23,710 nt of DNA from a virus: the IMG/VR virus record IMGVR_UViG_3300037635_004132, positions 1 through 23,710 of that record; one strand, given 5' to 3'. Of the stretch, positions 1 to 6,429 are shown one piece after another; positions within the stretch are counted from its first letter, which is position 1; every line of letters begins with the position of its first letter. The notes below the pieces were generated by a model. It was not told where the DNA came from. It worked only from the letters and a program-made list of their open reading frames with translations, and did not search any database. Both the position numbers and the translations under genes were made by a program.

Positions 1-79
1 CATGATGGTTGATGCAACGCCCAAGTTTCAGGCATCGCCTTTCACTGTTGCAGCTTTCGCAAATGTCTTCGGTGTTCAT
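1..79 (-). CDS. Partial small Cys-rich phage protein (N-terminus only)
   Basis: The first 26 codons of a minus-strand gene run off the left edge. The visible N-terminus begins MNTEDICESCNSERRCLKLG and has cysteines at residues 7, 10, 16 and 22. This C-x2-C-x5-C-x5-C spacing suggests a small metal-binding knuckle, though no family is recognised. The ATG at 79 is preceded by AAAGGA about 8 nt upstream, one of the few good Shine-Dalgarno sequences in this region, which supports the start. It lies 18 nt downstream of the stop of the preceding gene, so the two are probably cotranscribed. Function unknown. Confidence 0.6.
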   Translation of the reverse strand, partial: MNTEDICESCNSERRCLKLGRCINHH

Positions 80-97
80 GGTCGGTGTCCTTTATCG

Positions 98-313
98 TTA
101 GCAATAATTAGAAATGAACCTTTGCAGTTCTTCGGGCGTATCTCCCGCCAGCGATGCGGCAGATTCCCATCGGCGAACCCGTCCTTCCATGCGTTGAATC
201 CTCACAATCAGCTCATCAATCAAGTCAGCGTTCTCGCTGCTTGGATTGTCTGACGGATGAGCCTTTTCATAGGCCACAACAATCAGGTCTGCGTTTGTCA
301 TTTCGTCATACAT
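98..313 (-). CDS. Small hypothetical phage protein, 71 aa
   Basis: This gene encodes a 71-residue, mostly helical, charged protein. The middle (IDELIVRIQRMEGRVRRWES, about residues 32-51) could form an amphipathic helix or short coiled coil. No signal peptide or membrane segment is visible. Two starts are possible: ATG at 313 or the in-frame ATG four codons on at 301. Neither has a Shine-Dalgarno sequence. The first sits directly behind a leader almost identical to the one before the gene that starts at 625. The gene follows its upstream neighbour by about 40 nt and precedes the Cys-rich gene by 18 nt. I do not recognise a family, and function is unknown. Confidence 0.55.
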   Translation of the reverse strand: MYDEMTNADLIVVAYEKAHPSDNPSSENADLIDELIVRIQRMEGRVRRWESAASLAGDTPEELQRFISNYC

Positions 314-337
314 AATAAAAATTTGCTAACAAATCGT
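314..337 (-). repeat. Leader repeat copy 1 (TTGTTA...TTTTTATT before ATG)
   Basis: Read on the minus strand, the 24 nt before the ATG at 313 contain TTGTTA, then GCAAA, then TTTTTATT directly against ATG. The leader of the gene starting at 625 has the same order and nearly the same bases. The two genes encode unrelated proteins, so the conservation is in the DNA or RNA rather than the protein. It could be a regulatory leader or a recombination joint. It has no Shine-Dalgarno sequence, and TTGTTA and TATTAT are only about 9 nt apart, too close for a normal sigma-70 promoter. Confidence 0.4.
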
Positions 338-352
338 TCCTGTCCTGTTGGG

Positions 353-625
353 TTATGCTAAAATCAGGTCTCCAAGTTTCTCTTCTAGATCTTGGATCTT
401 CTCTCCTCTCTCAACGCACGTTTCCCTCAGTTCTCCAGAAATGTCTCGGCATCGGTCAACTGATTCAAGAAGGAAGCGAACCTGCCAGCGAATTTCCTCG
501 GCGTTTGGAAAACTGATTTCTTCGTCGTGTTCCCACTGATCGACGATTTCAATCATCCTGTCGGACACTTCTTTCGCCTCGTTGTAGATCGGGCAGGTTT
601 CTGGTATGTTTCTAAGTCTACTCAT
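353..625 (-). CDS. Small coiled-coil phage protein, 90 aa
   Basis: This 90-residue protein begins MSRLRNIPETCPIYNEAKE. The CPxxxxxxE start followed by long charged helices is a common look for small phage accessory proteins. The C-terminal half (about residues 40-90) is heptad-like (ELRETCVERGEKIQDLEEKL) and probably forms a coiled coil. I chose the ATG at 625. A TTG six codons upstream at 643 is in frame but lies in the conserved leader, so it is less likely. The next gene upstream stops at 661, leaving a 35-nt gap with a small hairpin. Function unknown. Confidence 0.6.
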   Translation of the reverse strand: MSRLRNIPETCPIYNEAKEVSDRMIEIVDQWEHDEEISFPNAEEIRWQVRFLLESVDRCRDISGELRETCVERGEKIQDLEEKLGDLILA

Positions 626-648
626 AATAAAACTGCATAACAAGACGG
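626..648 (-). repeat. Leader repeat copy 2 (TTGTTA...TTTTATT before ATG)
   Basis: On the minus strand this leader reads TTGTTA, TGCAG, TTTTATT, ATG, matching the leader at 314-337 except for a few substitutions and one missing T. It overlaps the base of the small hairpin at 645-657. Confidence 0.4.
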
Positions 649-657
649 CGAAGCCGT
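645..657 (-). other. Short GC hairpin in the 626-660 intergenic gap
   Basis: ACGGC and GCCGT form a 5-bp stem around a 3-nt loop. On the minus strand it is followed by CTTGTT, too weak a U-tract for a confident intrinsic terminator. It lies immediately after the stop of the 661-852 gene and could attenuate read-through or protect a 3' end. Confidence 0.3.
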
Positions 658-660
658 TGC

Positions 661-852
661 CTAGCCTTGGTCGTTCTCGGTTGGCGGTTCGGGCTGATTC
701 TCAGTTTCTTCCATCAGCGATTCTGCAAGCATAACGCATTCAAGCGTAATGTCGGCATCGCACTTCGGGCAGTGGTATCTGAGGCGTCCTTTGCGCACAA
801 AATTAACGTAGTCATGCTCGCAAGTCAAAGCGTCTAATTTCGGCTCACTCAT
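661..852 (-). CDS. Small zinc-ribbon-like protein, 63 aa
   Basis: This 63-residue protein has the pattern CEHDYVNF...YHCPKCDADI (Cys11, His13, then CPKC at about 28-31), which suggests a small zinc-binding ribbon with one strong CxxC knuckle. The C-terminus is acidic and ends PEPPTENDQG. The PPTEN part is encoded by a repeated nucleotide element shared with other genes here, so it may not be a protein motif at all. The ATG at 852 has a clear AAGGA six nt upstream. It follows the 861-1190 gene by 8 nt. No named family; possibly a small nucleic-acid-binding accessory protein, which is inference only. Confidence 0.6.
   Translation of the reverse strand: MSEPKLDALTCEHDYVNFVRKGRLRYHCPKCDADITLECVMLAESLMEETENQPEPPTENDQG
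671..690 (-). repeat. Repeated 3'-end/leader element, copy A
   Basis: On the plus strand this reads TCGTTCTCGGTTGGCGGTTC. It forms the last codons of the 661-852 gene (PPTEN) and precedes the gene that starts at 625. The four copies in the window match at about 16-19 of 20 positions. Confidence 0.5.
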
Positions 853-860
853 AATTGTCC

Positions 861-1190
861 TTACTCGTCCTCGGTTGGTGGTTTATGTCCTGTTTGGTTC
901 TGCTCAAATTCTTTGGCGGCTCTCCACCCCGCTTTGTCTACTGAGTCTATCGTTTCTTGAACCTTTCGAGCTAACATAGTCAAGGTGGTTTCCGTGTTGT
1001 GTTCACACATGGCCCGTTTACTGGCCCACGCCTGAATTGTGCCAAGGCACTCCCGCAACTTCTCCCGCCTTGCCTTGGCGATTGCCGCAGAATAAGTCGA
1101 AGCAGTCAAACCATCACACCATTCATCATCCGTGTCATGAAATAGTCCGCACTCAGGGCATTGTTGTTGCGTGTCGTAATGTTCGCTCAT
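861..1190 (-). CDS. Zinc-ribbon hypothetical phage protein, 109 aa
   Basis: This 109-residue protein has an N-terminal CPECGLFHDTDDEWC cluster (residues 11-25) that looks like a zinc knuckle or ribbon. A long charged helical segment follows (about residues 35-95). The C-terminus KPPTEDE is encoded by the repeated 3'-end element. Its ATG at 1190 overlaps the stop of the 1187-1423 gene in an ATGA, so translation is probably coupled. The next gene starts 8 nt after its stop. Short proteins with one CPxCG knuckle followed by helices are common in phage early regions, but I cannot name a family. Confidence 0.65.
   Translation of the reverse strand: MSEHYDTQQQCPECGLFHDTDDEWCDGLTASTYSAAIAKARREKLRECLGTIQAWASKRAMCEHNTETTLTMLARKVQETIDSVDKAGWRAAKEFEQNQTGHKPPTEDE
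865..884 (-). repeat. Repeated 3'-end/leader element, copy B
   Basis: On the plus strand this reads TCGTCCTCGGTTGGTGGTTT. It encodes PPTED at the end of the 861-1190 gene and lies 13-32 nt upstream of the ATG at 852, whose AAGGA Shine-Dalgarno directly follows the element. Confidence 0.5.
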
Positions 1191-1423
1191 GTGTCTGGTT
1201 GGAGCCTGTTTAGAAACTCCAAGAGTTCATTTTCTCGTTTTATAAATTGTCCTTTGTGACTGTAATACACACCATCTCTTTTGCAGACCTCCAAATAAAA
1301 CCTTAACTGGTCAATGTGTGCCTGACGAAATGGTGTGTTTTCGTGATATTGGGTAATCCTTATTGGATTGGGATGTTTCATTTGTAATACAAATTGTCGG
1401 TTATTTTCTGATTTATCCGACAT
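1187..1423 (-). CDS. Hypothetical phage protein, 78 aa
   Basis: This 78-residue, basic, mixed alpha/beta protein begins MSDKSENNRQ. The C-terminal half (FYLEVCKRDGVYYSHKGQFI) suggests a strand-turn-strand followed by a helix. There is no membrane segment, Cys cluster or known motif. The ATG at 1423 is the only good start. The stop overlaps the next start by 4 nt (ATGA), which firmly places it in the minus-strand operon. The 35-nt gap upstream contains no clear Shine-Dalgarno. Not recognised; function unknown. Confidence 0.6.
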   Translation of the reverse strand: MSDKSENNRQFVLQMKHPNPIRITQYHENTPFRQAHIDQLRFYLEVCKRDGVYYSHKGQFIKRENELLEFLNRLQPDT

Positions 1424-1458
1424 AAAGTGACAGGATTCTGTACAGTATTGATTCGTTG

Positions 1459-2109
1459 TTATTGTTCGTTCTCGGTTGGTGGAAGTGGTTTATCCGTGAA
1501 CTCTGTCATGTAAGAGTAATCGGTGAACTGGGTTCGCTTATTCTCCACGCTGTAAACAGTCATGTCGATTTTGTAGTTAGGGTTCTTCTCTATCGGGACA
1601 TCAACCCAAGCGTCATCGTGCCATATGATCCGATTGTTTGGATAGGCGTAAAAGTTGCCGTTGTCCATCTTGAACAGGTGAGCGCACTTGTGTTCAGGAG
1701 TTTCCGAAAAGTTCGTGTCAACCAAAGCCTTGTTTTCAAAGCCCCAATCGAGCGTAAACATATACTCTCCCCATTCTTTACTTCCGTTCGGCGTAATGAG
1801 TTTAGCTCTGAGTCCCTTAAGTCTAGCCCTAATCTGCACGTCGATGTAAGAACTGAAGCAGTCCCAATACATAGCGTGTTCGAGAGGCACAGGCTCACAG
1901 GGCTTCCAGCAAAAAGCAGTAATAGGTCGGCGTGTCCAGTTGACTCCGTTAGTAAGGAATGCCTCGAACAGTGGCACTCGCTTTTCCATAGACGCTACGC
2001 TGTGAACGTCTGCATCGGTATACTCGCCATGCCCCTTCTCGTGATTGAAGAGGTATTCGTTCCGCATCAGGCAAGTGATGGTCGGCAGGTTATGATTTAG
2101 ATAAGGCAC
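1459..2109 (-). CDS. Conserved phage hypothetical protein, 216 aa
   Basis: This 216-residue, aromatic-rich protein begins MPYLNHNLPTITCLMRNEYL. From memory, the opening pattern RNEYLxxxxxGHGE, an internal WDCFS and TFSETPEHK, and the IxWxDxxW-like stretch match a family of roughly 200-aa phage proteins of unknown function. I cannot confirm this without a search. The start codon lies inside the end of the previous gene (20-nt overlap with 2090-2305), consistent with translational coupling. The C-terminus ends LPPTENEQ through the repeated 3'-end element. A nearly equally long open frame exists antisense to it but has no plausible protein character. No membrane segment. Confidence 0.7.
   Translation of the reverse strand: MPYLNHNLPTITCLMRNEYLFNHEKGHGEYTDADVHSVASMEKRVPLFEAFLTNGVNWTRRPITAFCWKPCEPVPLEHAMYWDCFSSYIDVQIRARLKGLRAKLITPNGSKEWGEYMFTLDWGFENKALVDTNFSETPEHKCAHLFKMDNGNFYAYPNNRIIWHDDAWVDVPIEKNPNYKIDMTVYSVENKRTQFTDYSYMTEFTDKPLPPTENEQ
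1466..1485 (-). repeat. Repeated 3'-end/leader element, copy C
   Basis: On the plus strand this reads TCGTTCTCGGTTGGTGGAAG. It encodes PPTENE at the end of the 216-aa protein gene and is followed on the minus strand by an A/C-rich run (AACAATAACAACG) toward the gene that starts at 1423. Confidence 0.5.
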
Positions 2110-2305
2110 TGTTCTTTTTTATTTCGATCTCCCAAACAAATTGATGCTCCTTTTTGAGGGATTCGTATTCCGAACCACTGCGGGACACCATTTTGCAATA
2201 CTTATCGCGATACTTACACGCTTGCTTTTTGGTAACCTCAAGCTGGTCCGCCAGTGACGGATACAACTTGAGGAAGGCTTCCAGCTCTTTATGTGGGTCT
2301 GGCAT
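2090..2305 (-). CDS. Small hypothetical phage protein, 71 aa
   Basis: This 71-residue, Lys/Glu-rich helical protein begins MPDPHKELEAFLKLYPSLAD. The second half (KKQACKYRDKYCKM, then charged residues to the end) is helical and basic. I chose the ATG at 2305 because it falls just after the stop of the upstream gene (stop at 2310-2312) and has GAGG about 10 nt upstream. A longer frame to 2356 would overlap the upstream gene heavily. Its 3' end overlaps the next gene's start by 20 nt. Function unknown. Confidence 0.6.
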   Translation of the reverse strand: MPDPHKELEAFLKLYPSLADQLEVTKKQACKYRDKYCKMVSRSGSEYESLKKEHQFVWEIEIKKNSALSKS

Positions 2306-2309
2306 ACGA

Positions 2310-2849
2310 CTAAGCCTCGTTGACAGTGGCCCACGCGCTCCCTTTCCGCACAGCAAAGTCTGCGTACGTCGGACAGTCCGTTGTGAAACTCACCCAATCT
2401 TTGGCGCGGGTCCGAACTAGAATGTCATCCGTGCTTTCGGACGGGCGATGATAGAGGGGTGCGCTATCCGTTACTTGAACGTAATCGGCAGGTAGGCTAG
2501 TGAGGTCTTCGTCTTTTTCCGTTGTCCCCAACTTAGCCGCCTCCTCTTTCAATAGGGCAGCAGCAAGAATGAAGTAGTTGACGCAATCGTCGCAAGCGTC
2601 CTGCACAGGTTCACCCTGAACACGTAGCTCGCCGTCGGCAACGAAGCTCTCAATCCGTTTCATCTTATCCTGCACTCGCAGCAGGAGCCCCATCACAGGA
2701 TGGATGCCTAATGTTTTTGATCCTTTGAAATTGGACAGCGCATCCGTAGCGGTTTTACCACCAGTGTAATCGGAGTTTTTGCGTTCCATGATGCCCTTAC
2801 ATCGGGCAGTGATTTCGTCGTGTAGCTGTAGAAGTTCTTGTGAGTCCAT
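2310..2849 (-). CDS. Nucleotide modification-associated domain (Nmad1/DUF1599-like) protein
   Basis: This is a 179-residue protein. Residues about 10-105 match the pattern I know for the all-alpha Nmad1/DUF1599 domain: a KNSDY motif near residue 24, an NFxxxxxLG stretch near 40-48, a basic RVQDKMKRIESF helix near 58-69, and a C-terminal DDCVNYFILAAALLKEE helix near 87-103. The family is all-alpha and related in fold to MazG-type NTP pyrophosphohydrolases, and it occurs in phages with nucleotide or DNA modification. The role in handling modified nucleotides is inference. Residues about 110-179 form an extension not typical of the minimal domain. The gene follows the small terminase by 32 nt, with no clear Shine-Dalgarno. 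Confidence 0.7.
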   Translation of the reverse strand: MDSQELLQLHDEITARCKGIMERKNSDYTGGKTATDALSNFKGSKTLGIHPVMGLLLRVQDKMKRIESFVADGELRVQGEPVQDACDDCVNYFILAAALLKEEAAKLGTTEKDEDLTSLPADYVQVTDSAPLYHRPSESTDDILVRTRAKDWVSFTTDCPTYADFAVRKGSAWATVNEA

Positions 2850-2881
2850 TACGTTGATTCGAGGTTGAGATGGGGCGCACC

Positions 2882-3508
2882 CTACTCGTCCACAATATCA
2901 GCGTCAATGATTTTCTTTTCTACAGCTTGAACAGAGCCTTTCCCCTTATCCGCTTTTTCATTGTTCAAGATAGAGACATCGATCGAGATCTTACCAGACC
3001 CGCCCCCGCCTTTCGCGCCCAACCCTAAGTTGCGGCGAATCATCTCATCCAACTGACTGAGTTCCCGAATTGATCGCGGACCACGGATCTGCCGCATGCT
3101 GTCGCGCAGCATCTTGATACCCGCCGCAGCGATGTAAGATTGGTATTTATCGGAGGGAGTGTTTTGAGCTTCCGCAACCTTTGCCAGCCTCTGGTCTTCT
3201 TCCAGTGACTCCTCGTAAGCCTTCATGCTGTGACTGGTGATCGCGCTGTCTAAAGCCCCGTCAAGATTCCCCTCCAGTTGTTGCTGCAACTCGTCGAAGT
3301 CTCCTGTATCAGGTTCCGTCGTTGGTTTTGGTGGTGGAGGGTTACCTGCCCTCTTGGGTGGTACACCCGCTGCCCGCAACCATTTGCGAACAGTCGCTGG
3401 GTGAATTCCGATGTCCCGCCCGATCGCCGCGTTGGAGAGACCTAGATTGTGAAGTTGCAGGGCTCTGGCCTTGCGGGGATCTGTCTTGCCTTTCTTCTTT
3501 GCTGCCAT
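2882..3508 (-). CDS. terS: Terminase small subunit
   Basis: This 208-residue protein has a basic start (MAAKKKGKTDPRKARALQLH) and a helix-turn-helix at about residues 12-45 (LGLSNAAIGRDIGIHPATVR), as in small terminases that bind the packaging site. A Pro-rich linker follows (about 50-65), then a helical oligomerisation region (about 70-165), a Gly-rich linker (GLGAKGGGGSG) and a C-terminal tail ending IDADIVDE, typical of the large-subunit-binding end. I chose the ATG at 3508. An upstream extension in the same frame would overlap the divergent large terminase gene and looks non-protein-like. The gene is divergent from terL with only 30 bp between starts and heads the leftward operon. The usual arrangement is terS-terL in tandem, so the opposed orientation is unusual. 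Confidence 0.8.
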   Translation of the reverse strand: MAAKKKGKTDPRKARALQLHNLGLSNAAIGRDIGIHPATVRKWLRAAGVPPKRAGNPPPPKPTTEPDTGDFDELQQQLEGNLDGALDSAITSHSMKAYEESLEEDQRLAKVAEAQNTPSDKYQSYIAAAGIKMLRDSMRQIRGPRSIRELSQLDEMIRRNLGLGAKGGGGSGKISIDVSILNNEKADKGKGSVQAVEKKIIDADIVDE

Positions 3509-3538
3509 TAGGTTTAGCGGAGAAAATTCCTGACCACT

Positions 3539-5329
3539 ATGGCAAAGAAGGCTACTAAGCGCAAGCGCATACTGGAGCCACGTATCGACCCCACCACTCA
3601 ACAAATGGATGTTGGCGGTTTGATCATCCCTCCAACCAGCACAGTTACTGCACTCCTGTATGGGTTTGCACACCACCCCAATGAGATGGCCAAAGAGTTC
3701 TACTTCTGGCGAGTATGCGACGAACTGTGGAACAAGAATCCCGACCTGCCTGAGCCATTGATGGAGCCTCACCCTTGGGCGAAACGCATGATTCGCGAGG
3801 CAATTCGAAACCAATACCTTGCGATTGGTGGGTCGAAGTCGTCGGGCAAATCCCACACAATGGCTGCGTGGGGCATCGTCAACTGGTTGTCTCAGCCTGC
3901 CGACACCCTGATCCTGATGACCTCCACTACTCTGCGGGAGGCGCGTAAACGGATTTGGGGTTCGGCCATCGACTTGCTTGCCCCTATCGAAGACTCTGTC
4001 CCCATTAAGATTCGTGATTCGATCGGCAACGCTGCGTACGTAAACGAAAACGGAACGCTGTTCGAACGAGCAGGACTGTCGCTGATTGCGGCTGAGAAGT
4101 CGAAAACCCGCGAGGCTATCGGCAAGTTTATCGGTATCAAGCAGAAACGGGTCATCGTAATTGGCGACGAGCTTTCGGAACTTTCCGAATCAATCTTGCA
4201 GGCTGGTCTCCAGAACTTGTCGGCCAACCCTTACTTTCAACTGATTGGTATGTCCAACCCCGCCTCTCGCTTCGATGCGTTTGGGGTCTGGTCGGAGCCG
4301 AAGAAAGGCTGGGACAGCATCGACCCGATGATTGCCGACGAGTGGGAGACGAAATACGACGGCAAGTATATACGTCTCGACGGCGAGCGAAGTCCGAACG
4401 TGCTAGCGGGCGAGGACAAATACCCATTTCTGATCCGCATCAACACCATTGAGAAAGACAAAATCCATCTCGGCCCTGAGTCGCGAGGATATATGCGAAT
4501 GGTGAGGGCGGTATTCTTCGATTCAGACGAGGAATCAGGGATCTTTAGTGAACCCGACCTCGCCAAGAGCGGTGCAATGGGAACCGTTGAATGGGCGTCC
4601 GCACCGACGCGCGTGGCGGGGCTTGACCCCTCGTTCACGAATGGTGGCGACCGTACTATAGTCTATACCGCTGACGTCGGCTACGCCAAGAACGGGCACT
4701 ACGTCTGCCAGTTCATCGACTACAAGCACCTAATGGATGACGCCAACGATGCGGTTCCCCGCACCTACCAAATCGTTAAGCAGGTTATTGACTATTGTCG
4801 TAAGCACAAGGTTGAGCCGTCTAATCTGGCTGTCGATAGCACTGGAGCAGGTGCGCCGTTTTGTGACGTACTGGCAGGTGAGTGGTCGACTGACATTCTG
4901 CGAGTATCGTTCGGCAGTAAGGCTTCAGAGAAGCGGGTCAGCTCGACTAGCCACATGACGGGCGTAGACCTGTACGCTAATCGTGTATCTGAACTCTGGT
5001 TCGTGGGTAAGGAACTGATGAGAACAAAACAGGTGTTCGGGATATGCGCGGAACTAGCGCAGGAGATATGCGCCCGCAGTTACGACATGGTGAAAAGTGG
5101 TTCCTTAAAAGTGCGCGTTGAACCAAAACCCGACTACAAAGCACGAATGGGTAAGTCTCCCGACTTGGCGGACGCCGCATTTCTGGCCCTCGATGCAGCG
5201 CGCCAACGTATGGGACTCGTGTCTGTCGAACCACCAAAAGAGGATCAGGGTACAGGGTTCAAGCGTCGTACCTCGATTCGATCAATGCGTCGATCGTTGC
5301 AAAACCCTGACGCTGAGTTACTTGGCTAA
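3539..5329 (+). CDS. terL: Terminase large subunit (packaging ATPase and nuclease)
   Basis: This 596-residue protein is the motor that translocates and cuts phage DNA at the portal. The ATPase domain has a Walker A-like GGSKSSGKS at residues 97-105, a Walker B VIVIGDE at 205-211 with the catalytic Glu211, and a coupling motif LIGMSNP at 235-241. The RNase H-like nuclease domain starts near 358 with AGLDPSFTNGGDRT (Asp363), has AVDSTGAG at 431-438 (Asp433) and SPDLADA at 540-546 (Asp542). All three expected acidic residues are therefore present. The length is normal for the family. The N-terminus is basic (MAKKATKRKRILEPRID), and no strong Shine-Dalgarno precedes the ATG. No portal gene follows immediately, so the structural block is arranged differently from many tailed phages. 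Confidence 0.95.
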   Translation: MAKKATKRKRILEPRIDPTTQQMDVGGLIIPPTSTVTALLYGFAHHPNEMAKEFYFWRVCDELWNKNPDLPEPLMEPHPWAKRMIREAIRNQYLAIGGSKSSGKSHTMAAWGIVNWLSQPADTLILMTSTTLREARKRIWGSAIDLLAPIEDSVPIKIRDSIGNAAYVNENGTLFERAGLSLIAAEKSKTREAIGKFIGIKQKRVIVIGDELSELSESILQAGLQNLSANPYFQLIGMSNPASRFDAFGVWSEPKKGWDSIDPMIADEWETKYDGKYIRLDGERSPNVLAGEDKYPFLIRINTIEKDKIHLGPESRGYMRMVRAVFFDSDEESGIFSEPDLAKSGAMGTVEWASAPTRVAGLDPSFTNGGDRTIVYTADVGYAKNGHYVCQFIDYKHLMDDANDAVPRTYQIVKQVIDYCRKHKVEPSNLAVDSTGAGAPFCDVLAGEWSTDILRVSFGSKASEKRVSSTSHMTGVDLYANRVSELWFVGKELMRTKQVFGICAELAQEICARSYDMVKSGSLKVRVEPKPDYKARMGKSPDLADAAFLALDAARQRMGLVSVEPPKEDQGTGFKRRTSIRSMRRSLQNPDAELLG

Positions 5330-5369
5330 TTCGAGAAATCGCGAGGCTACAATAAAAAGTTTCCTTAAG

Positions 5370-5410
5370 ACTATATAGTGCTGCATTACTGTAATGCGGC
5401 ACTACATAGT
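5370..5410. other. 41-nt near-perfect palindrome downstream of terL
   Basis: Positions 5370-5410 fold back on themselves with about 19 of 20 positions paired (one T-G wobble, one A-C mismatch) around a single central T at 5390. The arms start ACTATATAGTGC and end GCACTACATAGT. A T-run (GTTTTTTCT) begins about 12 nt downstream on the plus strand, and another T-run lies about 9 nt beyond the palindrome on the minus strand. That spacing is too long for a textbook intrinsic terminator, but a bidirectional terminator or RNA-processing hairpin is possible. A protein-binding or packaging site next to the terminase gene is the alternative. Confidence 0.75.
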
Positions 5411-5503
5411 GTCACATAAGAGTTTTTTCTAACCATTCCTACCCATTGAACGAGATGTAAATTTTTGACGTAGTCCTTAGAAAAATTCGGAATCTTAGAG
5501 TGC

Positions 5504-5530
5504 TTGCAATTTTTTCAGATAAGGGATAAT
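5504..5530 (+). promoter_or_regulatory. Possible sigma-70-type promoter before the virion genes
   Basis: TTGCAA (5504-5509) and GATAAT (5525-5530) are separated by 15 nt, a little short of the 17-nt optimum. The -10-like hexamer ends 8 nt before the ATG at 5539, so a transcript would be nearly leaderless unless initiation is elsewhere. The AAGGGA overlapping it could instead be a ribosome binding site about 12 nt upstream. The 5330-5538 region is the longest non-coding stretch in the window, which makes a promoter here plausible. Confidence 0.3.
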
Positions 5531-5538
5531 CTACCAGC

Positions 5539-6429
5539 ATGGCTGTAGCAAACAACTTAATGAATATGCGCGACCAGATGGTGGGTCGCTATCAGAATCT
5601 GCCCACAGTGCAAAAGAAAGCCCTACAGGGAGGGGCCAATAAGTACTTTGGGGGAGGCCAGAACGAGGGAGATGATGAGGAGTTCAACCCAATTAACGCC
5701 ATAGGGGATGCTGTCAAAAAATTAAACTCTGTGAATGATGAGGCTAACTCGTGGCAATACGCCAATGAGAAAGAAAAAGCCGAAACGAGAGAGGATCTCC
5801 GTAAGATGGCTTCTGAAGCATACGAGGCCGCTACTCCTGAACAGAGAACCCAAAACAAAGACTTTATTACCGCTGCGGCACTTTCTCTTAACCCGCCCGC
5901 TACACCTTCTTCTATTGCAGCCTCCGACCCTACTAGCCAACTTGACTCTCAGCCTACTAGCCAACCTACCCCTCAGACCAGTAGTATTGATTCCCAGCAA
6001 GCTGCCCGTAACGTGATGCTCGCCCGTCAATCTGGTAGCGGGTTGGCTGCGTATGACGCCATGCAAGACCCTAATTACGTGTTGGGTAGCGGTAGCTCAC
6101 TTAGACAGAGGCGTCGCATTGGCACTCAATCTGGTGACATGCGTCGCGAAGCCCGCCGCCTCCGTAAGCAAGGTTACACAAAAGCCGCAGAGCGGATGGC
6201 TTTGGGTGCAGCGGAACAGAAACTAGGTGAGGGTTCCGCCATCCGCACACAGGGCGATATTACTTCTCAGATGCAGGACCAATCACGAATGAGAAACCAG
6301 CTCGGTCAAATCGAAGGGTTGAATCAGCGGATGATCGAATATCAAAACCGATTACTAGATCGCCGCATGAGACAACTCGACGAAGATGACGAGGATGATG
6401 GACCATCTTACACATTATTGAATGAATGA
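5539..6429 (+). CDS. Putative virion-associated low-complexity/coiled-coil protein, 296 aa
   Basis: This 296-residue soluble protein has an N-terminal region (about 1-50) with NLMNMRDQMVGRYQNL and a Gly-rich stretch. A charged helical segment follows (about 55-115). A Ser/Thr/Pro/Gln linker (about 118-155) contains repeated PTSQ units, and the C-terminal region is Arg/Gln-rich and helical (about 185-275). It ends in an acidic tail (DEDDEDDGPSYTLLNE). There is no enzyme motif, signal peptide or membrane segment. Its place after terL and before the giant gene, and its 4-nt ATGA overlap with the next gene, suggest an internal virion or ejection-type protein (compare T7 gp14 by position only). 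No clear homologue recognised. Confidence 0.65.
   Translation: MAVANNLMNMRDQMVGRYQNLPTVQKKALQGGANKYFGGGQNEGDDEEFNPINAIGDAVKKLNSVNDEANSWQYANEKEKAETREDLRKMASEAYEAATPEQRTQNKDFITAAALSLNPPATPSSIAASDPTSQLDSQPTSQPTPQTSSIDSQQAARNVMLARQSGSGLAAYDAMQDPNYVLGSGSSLRQRRRIGTQSGDMRREARRLRKQGYTKAAERMALGAAEQKLGEGSAIRTQGDITSQMQDQSRMRNQLGQIEGLNQRMIEYQNRLLDRRMRQLDEDDEDDGPSYTLLNE
5929..5966 (+). repeat. Short direct repeat encoding PTSQ units
   Basis: CCTACTAGCCAAC occurs at 5929-5941 and again at 5953-5965, a 24-nt period, and encodes PTSQ-type peptides in the linker of the 296-aa protein. It probably arose by slippage. Confidence 0.5.

Noticed and set aside
314-660. Integron attC-like sites, suggested by GCTAACAA and GCATAACAAG next to a hairpin
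   Set aside because: The paired R and L boxes with correct spacing and complementarity are not present, and no integrase gene is visible.
1456-2100. A 214-codon open frame on the plus strand opposite the 216-aa gene
   Set aside because: It covers almost the same stretch, but the minus-strand frame fits the operon overlaps and resembles a phage protein family. The plus-strand translation has no coherent domain and no neighbours on its strand.
3509-3856. N-terminal extension of the small terminase frame
   Set aside because: It would overlap terL on the opposite strand by over 300 nt, and the helix-turn-helix protein has a natural basic start at 3508.
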